Positions 1 through 9,582 are shown, counted from the first letter of the stretch. The stretch: DNA of 64,000 nucleotides from Pseudomonadota bacterium (GCA_021808195.1 JAKBCE010000006.1:1-64000), one strand, 5' to 3'. Made by a program: numbers and translations. Notes: generated from the letters alone by a model not told the origin.

Positions 1-60
1 CTCAGGCGGTAGCAGTCGCGCCACCGCTCGATCTTTGAATTCGCTGCTGTATCGAGCCAC
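1..60 (-). CDS. IS3-family transposase OrfA, first 20 residues only
   Basis: The minus strand reads from a GTG at 58-60 as (M)ARYSSEFKDRAVARLLPPE and is still open at the window edge. This matches the N-terminus typical of the small helix-turn-helix OrfA protein of IS3-family elements, which binds the IS ends. A GGA-containing ribosome-binding site lies about 6 bases upstream of the GTG. Only 60 bases are visible, so intactness of the transposase cannot be judged. The family assignment rests on this short N-terminal pattern alone. Confidence 0.5.
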   Translation of the reverse strand, partial: MARYSSEFKDRAVARLLPPE

Positions 61-120
61 TGTCGTTCCTCAATGCCCCCAAGATTACAGAGGGATCGAG
101 GCGACAACTACTGTGACACA
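1..120 (-). mobile_element. 5' end of an IS3-family-like insertion sequence, cut by the window edge
   Basis: Reading on the minus strand, homology to a HigB toxin stops near position 120. About 60 bases further on, a transposase reading frame begins and runs off the window. The likely terminus is the TGTGTCACAG end at 111-120 (minus orientation), which has the TG start usual for IS3-family ends. The other end and any target duplication are outside the window, so family and exact boundary are inferred. The position implies that the element inserted into higB. Confidence 0.5.
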
Positions 121-219
121 GGGGGCCTCCTCGTACCAGCTGTGGAGCGGGCCTCGTGCATCAGCGCAACCGGGTCGCTCCCAGAACTTCTTCAGGCTGC
201 TCTTGGCGATCACCCTCAT
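85..219 (-). pseudogene. higB: higB toxin fragment (RelE-superfamily mRNA interferase), interrupted by an IS
   Basis: From an ATG at 217-219 the minus strand encodes 44 residues. The first ~32, beginning MRVIAKSSLKKFWERPG and reaching HSWYEEA, follow the HigB pattern MRVI.K..L..FWE....A..PL..WY.E. HigB proteins are normally about 100 residues and cleave mRNA on the ribosome. Here the similarity stops near position 120, and the remaining residues (PCVTVVVASIPL, then stop) are IS sequence. The C-terminal half and the higA antitoxin expected downstream are not present before the window edge. It is a remnant that cannot make a full toxin, while its promoter and operator remain. Confidence 0.6.
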
Positions 220-227
220 CGATCAGC

Positions 228-256
228 AGTATCTCCCATTTTGGGAGATTTATCAA
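228..256 (-). promoter_or_regulatory. higB promoter with palindromic operator in the spacer
   Basis: On the minus strand there is a -35 TTGATA (251-256), a 17-bp spacer and a -10 GATACT (228-233). The spacer and -10 overlap a perfect inverted repeat, ATCTCCCA-TTT-TGGGAGAT (231-249). A palindrome inside the promoter directly upstream of higB is the arrangement known for HigA autoregulation. The -10 ends only 8 bases before the ATG, so the transcript would have almost no leader. Confidence 0.55.
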
Positions 257-425
257 GGGCCGCATTATTCCGGATTTTTTGCCAGTTTCGCCCCCATTTG
301 CGGGCTTACGCATTGACCGCGAACCGTGGCAAGATCAGACGGGACGGCCTTGTCACTCCGACTCAATTGTTTCCGACGCGTATAAGTGACTAATTATGCG
401 CGCCTTTTCGCAGGGTGCGCCAAAC

Positions 426-467
426 TTACCGTCACATCTACCGCCAAAAGATTCCGCTTGGAGGCGA
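426..467 (+). repeat. Imperfect direct repeat, copy A
   Basis: About 42 bp, matching 2611-2651 at roughly 33 positions with a one-base gap. Conserved blocks in order are TTAC, GTCA, TACCG, CAAAAG, CGCTTGG and GCGA. Inside each copy a shorter motif of the form TAC(C/T)G(T/C)CA..A is repeated about 12 bp apart. The two copies have the same orientation and bracket the ArsR-SRPBCC-YdeI operon. Confidence 0.6.
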
Positions 468-481
468 TAGAAGGCGATAGA
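462..481. repeat. Two exact tandem copies of a 10-mer
   Basis: The unit AGGCGATAGA occurs at 462-471 and again at 472-481 without interruption, immediately at the end of direct repeat copy A. Confidence 0.7.
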
Positions 482-599
482 TCACAAACGTCTGCCTGCC
501 CCAGCAAATCGGTTCTCACTCTCGACCATTCCAGGTTGTGCGCGACGATAGCGGAGGTACATGCGGGCTTGATTCCAGACTGCGTTGCTCATTCTGTGC

Positions 600-1229
600 T
601 TAGTCATCGAGTCCAAGGCCTTTCAATATCCTCGGCGCATGCTTCGCTACGCGGGCTGCGCGAGTGACCGATTGCTTGGCTCCACCAAAATGCAGCAAGT
701 ACCCTTTCTGCCTGCCTGGGGTTAGCGCATGAAAGGCTTCGGCCAATCTTGGATCATCATCCAATCGTTTTAGAAATTCTTCCGGCATATCGAATTGCTC
801 GGCGCTCTTCATCTCGACCTTGGCACCGGATTTTTCAACTGCAATGGCCTCACTGATATAGGCCTTAACCATCGCTTCTTGCTTGTTGATATCCGCAATC
901 GCAGCAAACCGGATCTGCCTTGCGGCCTGTACATTCTTGGTTTGCTGAACGAGGATGCCCTTGGGGTCCTTGAGCAAAGCCCCTTTCATAAAAAGCAAAG
1001 CGCAATAGTCCTTGAAGCCGTGGATTAACACCACATTCCCGCCATTAAGGTCATAACAAGCTTGACCCCATTTCATCTCTTCGTTGAGTCCGGATGCGAG
1101 ACAGAGTTGGCGGAGCGCTGCGAATTCAGCGTTCCAGCGCTTCTCCTTCGCGTGAGCCTTATCAACCAGTGGGTTTGATTTCCCGATGGGACTAGACGGA
1201 AATCGCTTACTCCGGTGCGATTTCTTCAC
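600..1229 (-). CDS. YdeI/OmdA-family (COG4430) protein
   Basis: A 209-residue protein of the YdeI family. The segment from NPLVDKAHAKEKRWNAEF onward shows the family hallmarks KWGQACYDLNGGNVVLIHGFKDYCALLFMKGALLKDP, QARQIRF and, near the end, LTPGRQKGYLLHF. The biochemical role of the family is not settled. The start chosen is a GTG at 1227-1229: it has an AGGGGAAGG ribosome-binding site and overlaps the stop of the upstream membrane-protein gene as GTGA, which suggests translational coupling. An upstream in-frame extension would run through that gene and is unlikely. Last gene of the four-gene operon headed by the ArsR regulator. Confidence 0.8.
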   Translation of the reverse strand: MKKSHRSKRFPSSPIGKSNPLVDKAHAKEKRWNAEFAALRQLCLASGLNEEMKWGQACYDLNGGNVVLIHGFKDYCALLFMKGALLKDPKGILVQQTKNVQAARQIRFAAIADINKQEAMVKAYISEAIAVEKSGAKVEMKSAEQFDMPEEFLKRLDDDPRLAEAFHALTPGRQKGYLLHFGGAKQSVTRAARVAKHAPRILKGLGLDD

Positions 1230-1459
1230 GCCCTTCCCCTGTAGCGCCGCCTCACGGTGTAGGGCAGCACCAATAGATATAGGCCCGTTAAAAGAAGTCC
1301 CGCGAGCGGCAGGAGTGGCGAGTAAGTTATCCAAGCCGGCGGAGTTCCCTTGGCTCTCACGATAAAATTGGCAATAGCGGTTACCGTGAAGGCAATAGAC
1401 ACCCACCGATGTAACTGGCGGATCGAGGGTCTAACAACGGAGTCTTTAGAGTCGGACAT
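1226..1459 (-). CDS. Small two-helix membrane protein
   Basis: About 77 residues, starting at the ATG at 1457-1459. A TTG two codons earlier would overlap the preceding stop and is a possible alternative. Two hydrophobic segments are visible, roughly residues 19-33 (WVSIAFTVTAIANFIV) and 44-65 (YSPLLPLAGLLLTGLYLLVLPY), followed by a basic tail (RRRYRGR). I do not recognise a named family. It sits between the SRPBCC gene (2-base gap) and the YdeI gene (4-base overlap), so it is almost certainly co-transcribed under ArsR control. Function unknown. Confidence 0.65.
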   Translation of the reverse strand: MSDSKDSVVRPSIRQLHRWVSIAFTVTAIANFIVRAKGTPPAWITYSPLLPLAGLLLTGLYLLVLPYTVRRRYRGRA

Positions 1460-1461
1460 GC

Positions 1462-2001
1462 TCAATTACTGGTATCGAATAGCCTGGCGTACTCCGCGTT
1501 GAGGCATTGCCAGCCTTCAAACTTCATCGTTTCAGGGCCGACGAGGCGGCCGATGGGAGCCCCGCTCAGTGCCTGATCCATAACATCAAAGCAGATGTGC
1601 CAGCCGGCGGCACCCATGGAGATGTAACGGCGATCGATGTTGTGCCATAGCGTCAGGCGGGTCCCGCCGCCAAAATCCTCAAGCTCCCAGCGCAGGTCTC
1701 CGTCACCCCAGCGAAACTCTAGGACCTTGGGCGCAACGGCCCGTTTGATTGTCGTCTCCGAGATCATCGGAGAGGGTGTGCCCACCGTGCTCAACTTCAC
1801 CGTGGTTCCCGCAATGCCAAGGTTTGCGTCCGCGTCGAATGGCGCCCACTCACGCAGCTGGGCCGGGTCCGTGAGCGCCGACCAGACCTTCTGAGGCGAG
1901 TGCCGCAACTGTCTGACCAGCACCAGCGTCCAGTTCTCGCCATCCTTTTGAATCCTCGCAAGGTTGGCGGAGCCTGGCATGTACGGCTTTGGTGTCGTCA
2001 C
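1462..2001 (-). CDS. SRPBCC (AHSA1/START-like) domain protein
   Basis: A 179-residue hydrophobic-ligand-binding fold protein of the AHSA1-like SRPBCC group. The opening ...LVLVRQLRHSPQKVWSALTDPAQLREWAPFDAD is the standard first strand and helix, and the C-terminal helix is around residues 130-175. Members bind small hydrophobic molecules or act as uncharacterised stress partners; the ligand here cannot be inferred. Its start overlaps the ArsR stop by 4 bases (ATGA). ArsR-SRPBCC gene pairs are common in proteobacteria, with the regulator controlling the pair. Confidence 0.85.
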   Translation of the reverse strand: MTTPKPYMPGSANLARIQKDGENWTLVLVRQLRHSPQKVWSALTDPAQLREWAPFDADANLGIAGTTVKLSTVGTPSPMISETTIKRAVAPKVLEFRWGDGDLRWELEDFGGGTRLTLWHNIDRRYISMGAAGWHICFDVMDQALSGAPIGRLVGPETMKFEGWQCLNAEYARLFDTSN

Positions 2002-2342
2002 CGTTGCGCCCTCGTTTTCTTTCCAACGTGCGGTGCGGTCTTGGTTCGCTCAAGGTGGCGCTCAAGCGCATCCACGTGCGCTGACCAATATCTGCGGAAC
2101 GGCACCATCCACGCGTCCACCTCCTGCAACGGCCCAGGGAGTATGCGATAGACACGTCGTTGCGCATCGATGGTGGCCTCTACCAAGCCGGCTTCTCGCA
2201 GAACGCGTAAATGTTTGGATACCGAAGGTTGCGAGAGATTGAGCGCAGCCTCGAGATCCCCGACGGTGCGCTCGCCGTTGGCAAGGAGAGTCAGGATTGC
2301 GCGGCGACTTGGTTCAGCGAGGATAGTAAACGTGGATTCCAT
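1998..2342 (-). CDS. ArsR-family transcriptional regulator
   Basis: A 114-residue winged-helix repressor. The sequence FTILAEPSRRAILTLLANGERTVGDLEAALNLSQPSVSKHLRVLREAGLVEATIDAQRRVYRI is a typical ArsR DNA-binding domain, with recognition helix SQPSVSKHLRVL at about residues 37-48. The metal-binding CxC motif of true metal sensors is absent, so it belongs to the non-metal branch usually linked to SRPBCC genes. It heads the operon and lies next to a consensus-like promoter overlapped by an inverted repeat, so autorepression is likely. There is no room for a ribosome-binding site between the promoter and the ATG. Confidence 0.88.
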   Translation of the reverse strand: MESTFTILAEPSRRAILTLLANGERTVGDLEAALNLSQPSVSKHLRVLREAGLVEATIDAQRRVYRILPGPLQEVDAWMVPFRRYWSAHVDALERHLERTKTAPHVGKKTRAQR

Positions 2343-2349
2343 GGCTCAT

Positions 2350-2379
2350 AATATGCCTCTCGTCGTATATACCTGTCAA
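2350..2379 (-). promoter_or_regulatory. sigma70-type promoter of the ArsR operon, probably leaderless
   Basis: On the minus strand a perfect TTGACA -35 (2374-2379) is followed 18 bp later by a weaker CATATT -10 (2350-2355). Transcription would begin about 7 bases after the -10, which falls on the ArsR ATG at 2340-2342, so a leaderless mRNA is predicted. Confidence 0.5.
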
Positions 2380-2396
2380 TGCATGTTTCAGGTATA
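2368..2396. promoter_or_regulatory. Candidate ArsR operator (inverted repeat)
   Basis: Perfect 8-bp arms TATACCTG (2368-2375) and CAGGTATA (2389-2396) are separated by 13 bp and straddle the TTGACA -35 box. The position suits a repressor that blocks RNA polymerase. Confidence 0.55.
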
Positions 2397-2742
2397 CCTC
2401 TATGCCAGACGGGCGCGCTCGCGAGTACCTTGTGGGATCCTGCCCGCCATGAAGCCACGTCAGTTCAGTAGCAGCGCGGAGGACGAATACCTCCACAATT
2501 CCTGAAGCCCGGCGATGGGCAACGCCTACGATGCCTTTATTTGCAGCGCTTTTCGCTATCTGGCAGATCAATTGGCGGTATTTCCTGGCGCTGGAATTGC
2601 CGGGGATTATTTACTGTCAGAAATACCGTCAAAAGTTTCGCTTGGGAGCGAGAGGTCAAAATTATGGCGTAGCAACAACTCTGCTTCTTCAAGGACTTGC
2701 GCGTGTAGGCGAGAGATCGTGAAAGATGCTGAAAGGCCCTTT
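2397..2742. other. Intergenic region between the ArsR promoter and guaA
   Basis: No gene is supported here. The long plus-strand frame starting in this stretch is the antisense of guaA. The region carries direct repeat copy B (2611-2651) and ends at the guaA stop codon. No integrase gene is visible. Confidence 0.4.
2611..2651 (+). repeat. Imperfect direct repeat, copy B
   Basis: Partner of the copy at 426-467, in the same orientation, about 79% identical with a one-base gap. It contains the tandem sub-motif TACTGTCA / TACCGTCA and ends with a short inverted repeat, TCGCT-TGGG-AGCGA (2638-2651). It lies about 92 bp from the guaA stop codon. Confidence 0.6.
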
Positions 2743-4314
2743 TCACTCCCACTCGATGGTCGCTGGTGGCTTGCCGCTGATGTCATAGACCACGCGGGAA
2801 ATACCGTCGATCTCATTGACGATGCGGCGCGAGACCACATCGAGAAAATCGTATGGCAGGCGCGCCCAGTGAGCGGTCATGAAATCGACGGTCTCGACCG
2901 CGCGCAGCGCCACGACGTAGTCGTAGCGCCGGCCATCGCCCATGACGCCCACCGAGCGCACTGGCAGGAACACCGCGAACGCCTGGCTGGTGCGGTCGTA
3001 GAGCTCGTGGCGATGCAGCTCCTCGATGAAAATCGCATCCGCGCGCCGCAACAGATCGGCATATTCCTTACGCACTTCTCCCAGGATCCGCACGCCGAGC
3101 CCAGGTCCGGGGAAGGGGTGGCGGTAGACCATTTCGCGCGGCAGGCCGAGTTCGATGCCGAGACGGCGCACTTCATCCTTGAACAACTCGCGCAGCGGCT
3201 CGACGAGCTTGAAATTCATCTTCTCCGGCAGTCCCCCGACATTGTGATGGGACTTGATGACGTGCGCTTTGCCGGTGCGCGCACCGGCGGATTCGATCAC
3301 GTCCGGATAAATCGTGCCCTGGGCGAGGAAGCCGACACCCTCGAGTTCTTGCGCCTGCTCGTCGAAGACTTCGACGAAGGTGCGGCCGATGATCTTGCGC
3401 TTGGCCTCCGGATCCACGACGCCGGCGAGCGCATCGAGGAAACGCTGCTCGGCGTCCACGCGGATGACGCGCACGCCGAGGTGTTCTGCGAAGGTTGCCA
3501 TGACCTGATCGCCCTCGCCGAGGCGCAGCAGGCCGTGATCGACGAACACGCACACCAACTGCTCGCCGATCGCCCGGTGCAGCAGCGCGGCCACCACCGA
3601 GGAGTCGACGCCGCCGGAGAGTCCGAGCAGCACTTTGCCAGTGCCCACCTGGGCGCGCATGCGTCCGATGGCATCTTCGATGATGTTGCCGGTGCTCCAC
3701 AGCGCAGCACAGCCGCAGATCTCGCGTACGAAGCGCTCCAGCAGCCGGGCGCCCTGCCGAGTGTGCGTCACCTCCGGATGGAACTGCACGCCGTAATAGT
3801 GGCGTCGTTCGTCGCACATGCCGGCGTAGGGGATCGAGCCGGTGCTGGCGATCCCGCTGAAGCCCTTGGGCAGCCTGCCCACGCGATCGCCATGACTCAT
3901 CCATACATCGAGCACGGCCTGGCCGTGGCTGTCACGCCGGTCCTCGATGCCCTCGAGCAGCCGGCACGGTGCCGTGAGGGTCACTTCTGCGTAGCCGAAC
4001 TCGCGCTCCGCAGCGCCGATCACCTCTCCGCCGAGCTGCGCGGCCATGGTCTGCATGCCGTAGCAGATGCCGAGCACCGGTACGCCTAGGGCGAACACTG
4101 CCGCCGGCGCCCGTGGCGAGTCGGCGGCAAGGACCGATTCTGGTCCGCCGGAGAGGATGATGCCGTGCGGCCTGAAGGTGCGCACCTCATCGTCGCTGAC
4201 ATCCCAGGGGTGGATTTCACAGTACACCCCGAACTCGCGCACCCGGCGCGCGATGAGCTGAGTGTACTGGGCGCCGAAGTCGAGGATGAGAATGCGGTCG
4301 GCGTGAATGTCCAT
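2743..4314 (-). CDS. guaA: GMP synthase (glutamine-hydrolysing)
   Basis: Converts XMP to GMP using glutamine and ATP. The 523-residue chain matches the usual ~525. The N-terminal class I glutamine amidotransferase has nucleophile Cys84 in GICYGMQ and partners His179/Glu181 in QFHPE. The ATP-pyrophosphatase domain has the P-loop SGGVDSS at 233-239, and the C-terminal dimerisation domain ends [10 protein letters not shown]. The start [20 protein letters not shown] was chosen by comparison with the family; an upstream ATG at 4353 would add 13 residues, and neither start has a clear ribosome-binding site. It follows guaB by about 96 bases, forming guaBA. The 3' end of guaA is a known integration target for genomic islands. 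Confidence 0.97.
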   Translation of the reverse strand: MDIHADRILILDFGAQYTQLIARRVREFGVYCEIHPWDVSDDEVRTFRPHGIILSGGPESVLAADSPRAPAAVFALGVPVLGICYGMQTMAAQLGGEVIGAAEREFGYAEVTLTAPCRLLEGIEDRRDSHGQAVLDVWMSHGDRVGRLPKGFSGIASTGSIPYAGMCDERRHYYGVQFHPEVTHTRQGARLLERFVREICGCAALWSTGNIIEDAIGRMRAQVGTGKVLLGLSGGVDSSVVAALLHRAIGEQLVCVFVDHGLLRLGEGDQVMATFAEHLGVRVIRVDAEQRFLDALAGVVDPEAKRKIIGRTFVEVFDEQAQELEGVGFLAQGTIYPDVIESAGARTGKAHVIKSHHNVGGLPEKMNFKLVEPLRELFKDEVRRLGIELGLPREMVYRHPFPGPGLGVRILGEVRKEYADLLRRADAIFIEELHRHELYDRTSQAFAVFLPVRSVGVMGDGRRYDYVVALRAVETVDFMTAHWARLPYDFLDVVSRRIVNEIDGISRVVYDISGKPPATIEWE

Positions 4315-4410
4315 GTGCGACGCGGCCCCGGGGGGCGAATTCGGTCTGTTCATGCAGGTGAGGTGGGTGCGGCGTACCCGCTCGTCGCGGGCACGCGCCG
4401 TTCAAACAAT

Positions 4411-5877
4411 TCAGGACACCCGGTAATTGGGTGCTTCCTTGGTGATCGATACATCGTGTACGTGGCTTTCACGCATGCCAGCAGTCGTGACGCGGACGAA
4501 CACGGGCCGGGTGCGCATCTCCGTAATGTCGTGGCTGCCGGTGTAACCCATGGCCGCCCGCAGCCCGCCGGCGAGCTGCTGCACGATGGTGATAACGCTG
4601 CCTTTGTAGGGTACGCGTCCTTCCACGCCCTCCGGTACCAGCTTCTCGAGTTCGGTGGCGGCATCCTGGAAATAGCGATCGGCCGAGCCGAAGCGCTCCG
4701 CCATCGCCCCGAGCGAGCCCATGCCACGATACGATTTGTACGAGGCGCCCTGATAGAGCTCGACTTCGCCGGGGGACTCCTCGGTGCCGGCGAACAGGCT
4801 GCCGATCATCACCGCGTGCGCGCCCGCCACGACTGCCTTGGCGATGTCGCCCGAGAAGCGGATGCCGCCGTCTGAAATCAGAGGTACGTCGGTGTCGCGC
4901 AGCGCCTCGGCGACGTTCGATACCGCGGAGATCTGCGGCACACCGACGCCGGCGACGATGCGGGTCGTGCAGATCGAGCCCGGTCCGATGCCGACCTTGA
5001 CGGCATCGGCGCCGGCGTCAACCAGTGCCCGCGCCGCTTCGGCGGTGGCGATGTTGCCGGCGATGACCTGCTGGTCCGGCCAACGTTGCTTGATGCGCGC
5101 CACCATGTCGATGACCCCACGGGAGTGGCCGTGTGCGGTATCGACCACCACGACGTCAACGCCTGCGTCGCGCAGTGCCGCGACCCGATCAATGGTGTCG
5201 GCCGTGGTGCCGACGGCCGCGCCCACGCGCAGCCGACCGCCCTCGTCCTTGCAGGCGCGGGGGAATTCCTTCGCCTTCTGGATGTCCTTGACGGTGATCA
5301 TGCCGGCGAGTTCCTGATCACCGTTGACCACCAACACCTTCTCGATGCGGTGCTTGTGCAGCAGCGCCAGGACCTCTTCCTTGGGCGTCGTCTCGCGCAC
5401 CGTGATCAGTCGCTCCTTCGGCGTCATGACCGAGGAGACCGGCGCGTCGAGGTTCAGTTCGAAGCGCAGGTCGCGGTGCGTGACGATTCCAACGACCTTC
5501 TTGCCGAGCACGACCGGCACCCCGGAGATGCCCCGCGCGTGCGTCAGATCGAGCACTTCGCGGATGGTCATGCTCGGCGGGACGGTGATCGGGTCTTTGA
5601 TCAGGCCGCTTTCGAATTTCTTCACGCGTCCGACTTCGCGCGCCTGAGCCTCGATACTCATGCTCTTGTGCACAATGCCGATGCCGCCCTCCTGGGCGAT
5701 GGTAATCGCCAGACGCGCTTCGGTGACCGTGTCCATGGCTGCCGAGAGCAGCGGCAGATTCAGGCGGATGCGCCGGGTCAGCTGGGTGGACAGGTCCACC
5801 TCGCGCGGCAACACCTCGGAATAGGCGGGGACGAGCAGGACGTCGTCGAACGTCAGGGCTTGTTCGAGAATTCGCAT
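4411..5877 (-). CDS. guaB: Inosine-5'-monophosphate dehydrogenase
   Basis: Oxidises IMP to XMP with NAD+, the committed step to guanine nucleotides. At 488 residues it is standard length. A TIM barrel is split by two CBS domains (about residues 92-205). The catalytic loop GPGSICTTR carries Cys303, the IMP-binding phosphate loop precedes it, and the flap follows ([13 protein letters not shown]). The ATG at 5875-5877 lies only 5 bases from a good -10, so this mRNA may be leaderless. It is divergent from xseA and upstream of guaA in one operon. Confidence 0.97.
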   Translation of the reverse strand: MRILEQALTFDDVLLVPAYSEVLPREVDLSTQLTRRIRLNLPLLSAAMDTVTEARLAITIAQEGGIGIVHKSMSIEAQAREVGRVKKFESGLIKDPITVPPSMTIREVLDLTHARGISGVPVVLGKKVVGIVTHRDLRFELNLDAPVSSVMTPKERLITVRETTPKEEVLALLHKHRIEKVLVVNGDQELAGMITVKDIQKAKEFPRACKDEGGRLRVGAAVGTTADTIDRVAALRDAGVDVVVVDTAHGHSRGVIDMVARIKQRWPDQQVIAGNIATAEAARALVDAGADAVKVGIGPGSICTTRIVAGVGVPQISAVSNVAEALRDTDVPLISDGGIRFSGDIAKAVVAGAHAVMIGSLFAGTEESPGEVELYQGASYKSYRGMGSLGAMAERFGSADRYFQDAATELEKLVPEGVEGRVPYKGSVITIVQQLAGGLRAAMGYTGSHDITEMRTRPVFVRVTTAGMRESHVHDVSITKEAPNYRVS

Positions 5878-5882
5878 AGCTA

Positions 5883-5911
5883 ATTTTACGCATCACCCGC
5901 CCGGCGGTAAA
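5883..5911 (-). promoter_or_regulatory. guaBA promoter
   Basis: On the minus strand TTTACC (5906-5911), a 17-bp spacer and TAAAAT (5883-5888), then 5 bases to the guaB ATG. The predicted start site falls on or beside the start codon, with no room for a ribosome-binding site. Confidence 0.55.
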
Positions 5912-5932
5912 CCTCGATGGTATGGTGCGCGC

Positions 5933-7775
<1,843 letters not shown>

Positions 7776-7783
7776 CGCGTCGA

Positions 7784-9223
7784 TCAGCTGCCGGAAAGAT
7801 CCGCGACGGTGCCCTCAGTGTCGGCATCGGCGGTCTGCACGAGCACACCATTGCCCGGCTGCCACTCGAGTAGATGCAGGAACTCGCGCACGTGCGAGAC
7901 GTACTCGACCGGTTGCCAGCCCTGCGCGTAGCCGTACTGGGTCTGTGCATACCAGCGCGGGATGGTGAGCAGCGGCAGCACCGCGCTCACGGCAGTCCAG
8001 GAGTCCGGATTCTTGCCCATTTTCTGCGCCAGCACGCGCGCGTCCTCGACATGTCCGAAACCAACATTGTAGGACGCCACGGCGAACCAGGTCCGGTCCG
8101 GCTGCGGGATGTGCTGCGGAATCATCTTGAACACCTGCGCCAGGTAGCGGGCGCCGGCAAAAATGCTCGCCTCTGCATCGGCCCGGTCCTCAACGCCCAT
8201 CTCTGCAGCCGTGTCAGAGGTCAGCATCATCACTCCGGCTGCGCCGGTCGAGGAGATCGCAGCAGGATTCCAGCGCGACTCCTGGAAGCCGATCGCCGCG
8301 AGCAGTCGCCAGTCGAGGTGATAGCGTGCCGCGGCCTGCTTGAACCACTCCCGGTAGCGCGGCAGGCGCTGCACGGAATACAGCTCGAACAGTCGCGATT
8401 GCTCGTAGTGGATCGTGCCGGTATCGCCGGAATCGTGCGCCATGAGCCGCGCGAGCGCGCCGGAGTGGCGCAGCGCGGCGAAATACCGATTCACCGCGTG
8501 CACCAATTCGGGTGCGCCGGGGCGAACAATCCACTGGATTGGGCGACGCTGCGGCAGCGCAAACGCGACGCGCACGTCGGGGTACAAGTGACGCGCATAT
8601 TCGTACGCGCGGGCGTCGGCGACTGCGTAGCCCACTTCGCCATCTGCAACGTCCTGCAGCGGAGTGCTGCCCTGGGAGGTCGGCTCCCATTGCAGGAAGG
8701 GCGCCACCAGGCGCAGTTGCTGCAGCACCTGTTCCTGGGGACTGTCAGCGCGCACGACCAGCTTGGTGTACTGCAGCTGCGGCAGGCCCTGGGGTGCCGG
8801 CTCGCCGCTGCGATAAATCACCAGCTGCGGCACTTGCGCATACGGATGGGCCGCCTCGCCGACGGCGCGCCAAGCGCTATTGGCGGTGATTTGCGCTGCG
8901 GCGATGTCCGCCTGTCCCGAGGCAATCGCCTCGCGCAGAGCGGCTTCGTCGGGCGCCACGATGATCTTCAGCTTGACGCCGAGCTCATGGGCGAAGTCGT
9001 TCGCCAGATCGTACTCGAGGCCGGTCGGCCCCTTCGGTCCGATGTAATAACAAGTGGGCAGATTGAGCGTGACCACGCGCAGTTCGCCGCGGGTTCGGAT
9101 CTGCTCGAGAGCCGAGCGAGGTCGCGCGCCCTGCACGAGGAGAGCCATGGCCGTGACCGCTGCGAGTGTACTCATCCTGAGTGCGGTCCGTCCGAGGCGT
9201 GCATGAATGCTTCTTCGCGCCAA
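7784..9223 (-). CDS. mltF: Membrane-bound lytic murein transglycosylase F
   Basis: Periplasmic enzyme that cleaves peptidoglycan glycan strands. An N-terminal signal segment (STLAAVTAMALLVQGARP) is followed by a SBP_bac_3-like domain (ELRVVTLNLPTCYYIGPKGPTGLEYDLANDFAHELGVKLKI), then a Slt-type lysozyme-like domain with the catalytic Glu in IGFQESRWNPAAISSTGAAGVMML. The start is uncertain: a TTG at 9223 has a GGAG site 7 bases upstream and gives a basic n-region (ARRSIHARLGRTALR), while the first in-frame ATG is at 9175. No lipobox cysteine is evident. Convergent with tadA. Confidence 0.9.
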   Translation of the reverse strand: MARRSIHARLGRTALRMSTLAAVTAMALLVQGARPRSALEQIRTRGELRVVTLNLPTCYYIGPKGPTGLEYDLANDFAHELGVKLKIIVAPDEAALREAIASGQADIAAAQITANSAWRAVGEAAHPYAQVPQLVIYRSGEPAPQGLPQLQYTKLVVRADSPQEQVLQQLRLVAPFLQWEPTSQGSTPLQDVADGEVGYAVADARAYEYARHLYPDVRVAFALPQRRPIQWIVRPGAPELVHAVNRYFAALRHSGALARLMAHDSGDTGTIHYEQSRLFELYSVQRLPRYREWFKQAAARYHLDWRLLAAIGFQESRWNPAAISSTGAAGVMMLTSDTAAEMGVEDRADAEASIFAGARYLAQVFKMIPQHIPQPDRTWFAVASYNVGFGHVEDARVLAQKMGKNPDSWTAVSAVLPLLTIPRWYAQTQYGYAQGWQPVEYVSHVREFLHLLEWQPGNGVLVQTADADTEGTVADLSGS

Positions 9224-9231
9224 AACCGGAC

Positions 9232-9261
9232 TCCACAGAGGCAAAAATATACAGGTATAAT
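9232..9261 (+). promoter_or_regulatory. tRNA-Ser promoter
   Basis: Perfect TATAAT at 9256-9261, preceded at 18 bp by TCCACA (9232-9237). A GC-rich discriminator and 14 bases follow before the mature tRNA 5' end. GC-rich discriminators are typical of stringently controlled stable RNA genes. Confidence 0.55.
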
Positions 9262-9275
9262 ATCACCGACCCCGG

Positions 9276-9368
9276 GGAGAGGTACCGAAGCGGTCATAAC
9301 GGCGCCGACTCGAAATCGGATGGTCGGGTAAAACCGGCACGTGGGTTCGAATCCCACCCTCTCCGCCA
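9276..9368 (+). tRNA. tRNA-Ser (anticodon CGA)
   Basis: The acceptor stem GGAGAGG (9276-9282) pairs with CCTCTCC (9358-9364), followed by discriminator G and encoded CCA (9366-9368). The anticodon loop CTCGAAA places CGA at 9311-9313, which decodes UCG. The long variable arm (around 9320-9340) is characteristic of serine tRNAs, and the T-loop GTTCGAATC is intact. Confidence 0.95.
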
Positions 9369-9582
9369 GCTTAAAAATAACTATAAATCAAGTGGTTATG
9401 AAACAACACCTGGCGGTTTATAACATAATCCGGTGATGGAATTTTTCGCCGCTGGGCCGATACGCACTGACCGCAAACGTGCGAAAAAGGATGCTGCGGG
9501 CCGCTCACGGTAGGCGTTGCGAGCCGCAGTGAATGCCTCATCGTGCGCAACGACGATGCGAGTGGCGGACGTGGACGCTGCA
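9369..9582. other. AT-rich intergenic segment downstream of the tRNA
   Basis: No gene is supported. The first ~80 bases are strikingly AT-rich for this genome, with GTTAT/ATAAC short inverted pairs around 9391-9425. tRNA 3' flanks are common integration sites, but no integrase or repeat of the tRNA end is visible here. Confidence 0.35.

Larger units (their letters stand above)
257..599. other. Non-coding AT-richer stretch
   Basis: No convincing gene was found between the higB promoter and the YdeI gene. Short open frames here lack family resemblance and ribosome-binding sites. The stretch contains one copy of a direct repeat (426-467) that recurs at 2611-2651, and an exact 10-bp tandem duplication at 462-481. 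It looks like junction DNA of acquired elements. Confidence 0.4.

Noticed and set aside
2740..2760. A second copy of the guaA terminal sequence within the window as a direct att repeat
   Set aside because: The only partial resemblance, near 514-530, does not align with the guaA end beyond a few bases.
2515..4089. A 524-residue open frame on the plus strand opposite guaA
   Set aside because: It is the antisense of a clear guaA, rich in His/Ala/Asp from codon complementarity, and has no family pattern.
7874..9331. A 485-residue plus-strand frame
   Set aside because: Antisense to mltF and overlapping the tRNA-Ser gene.
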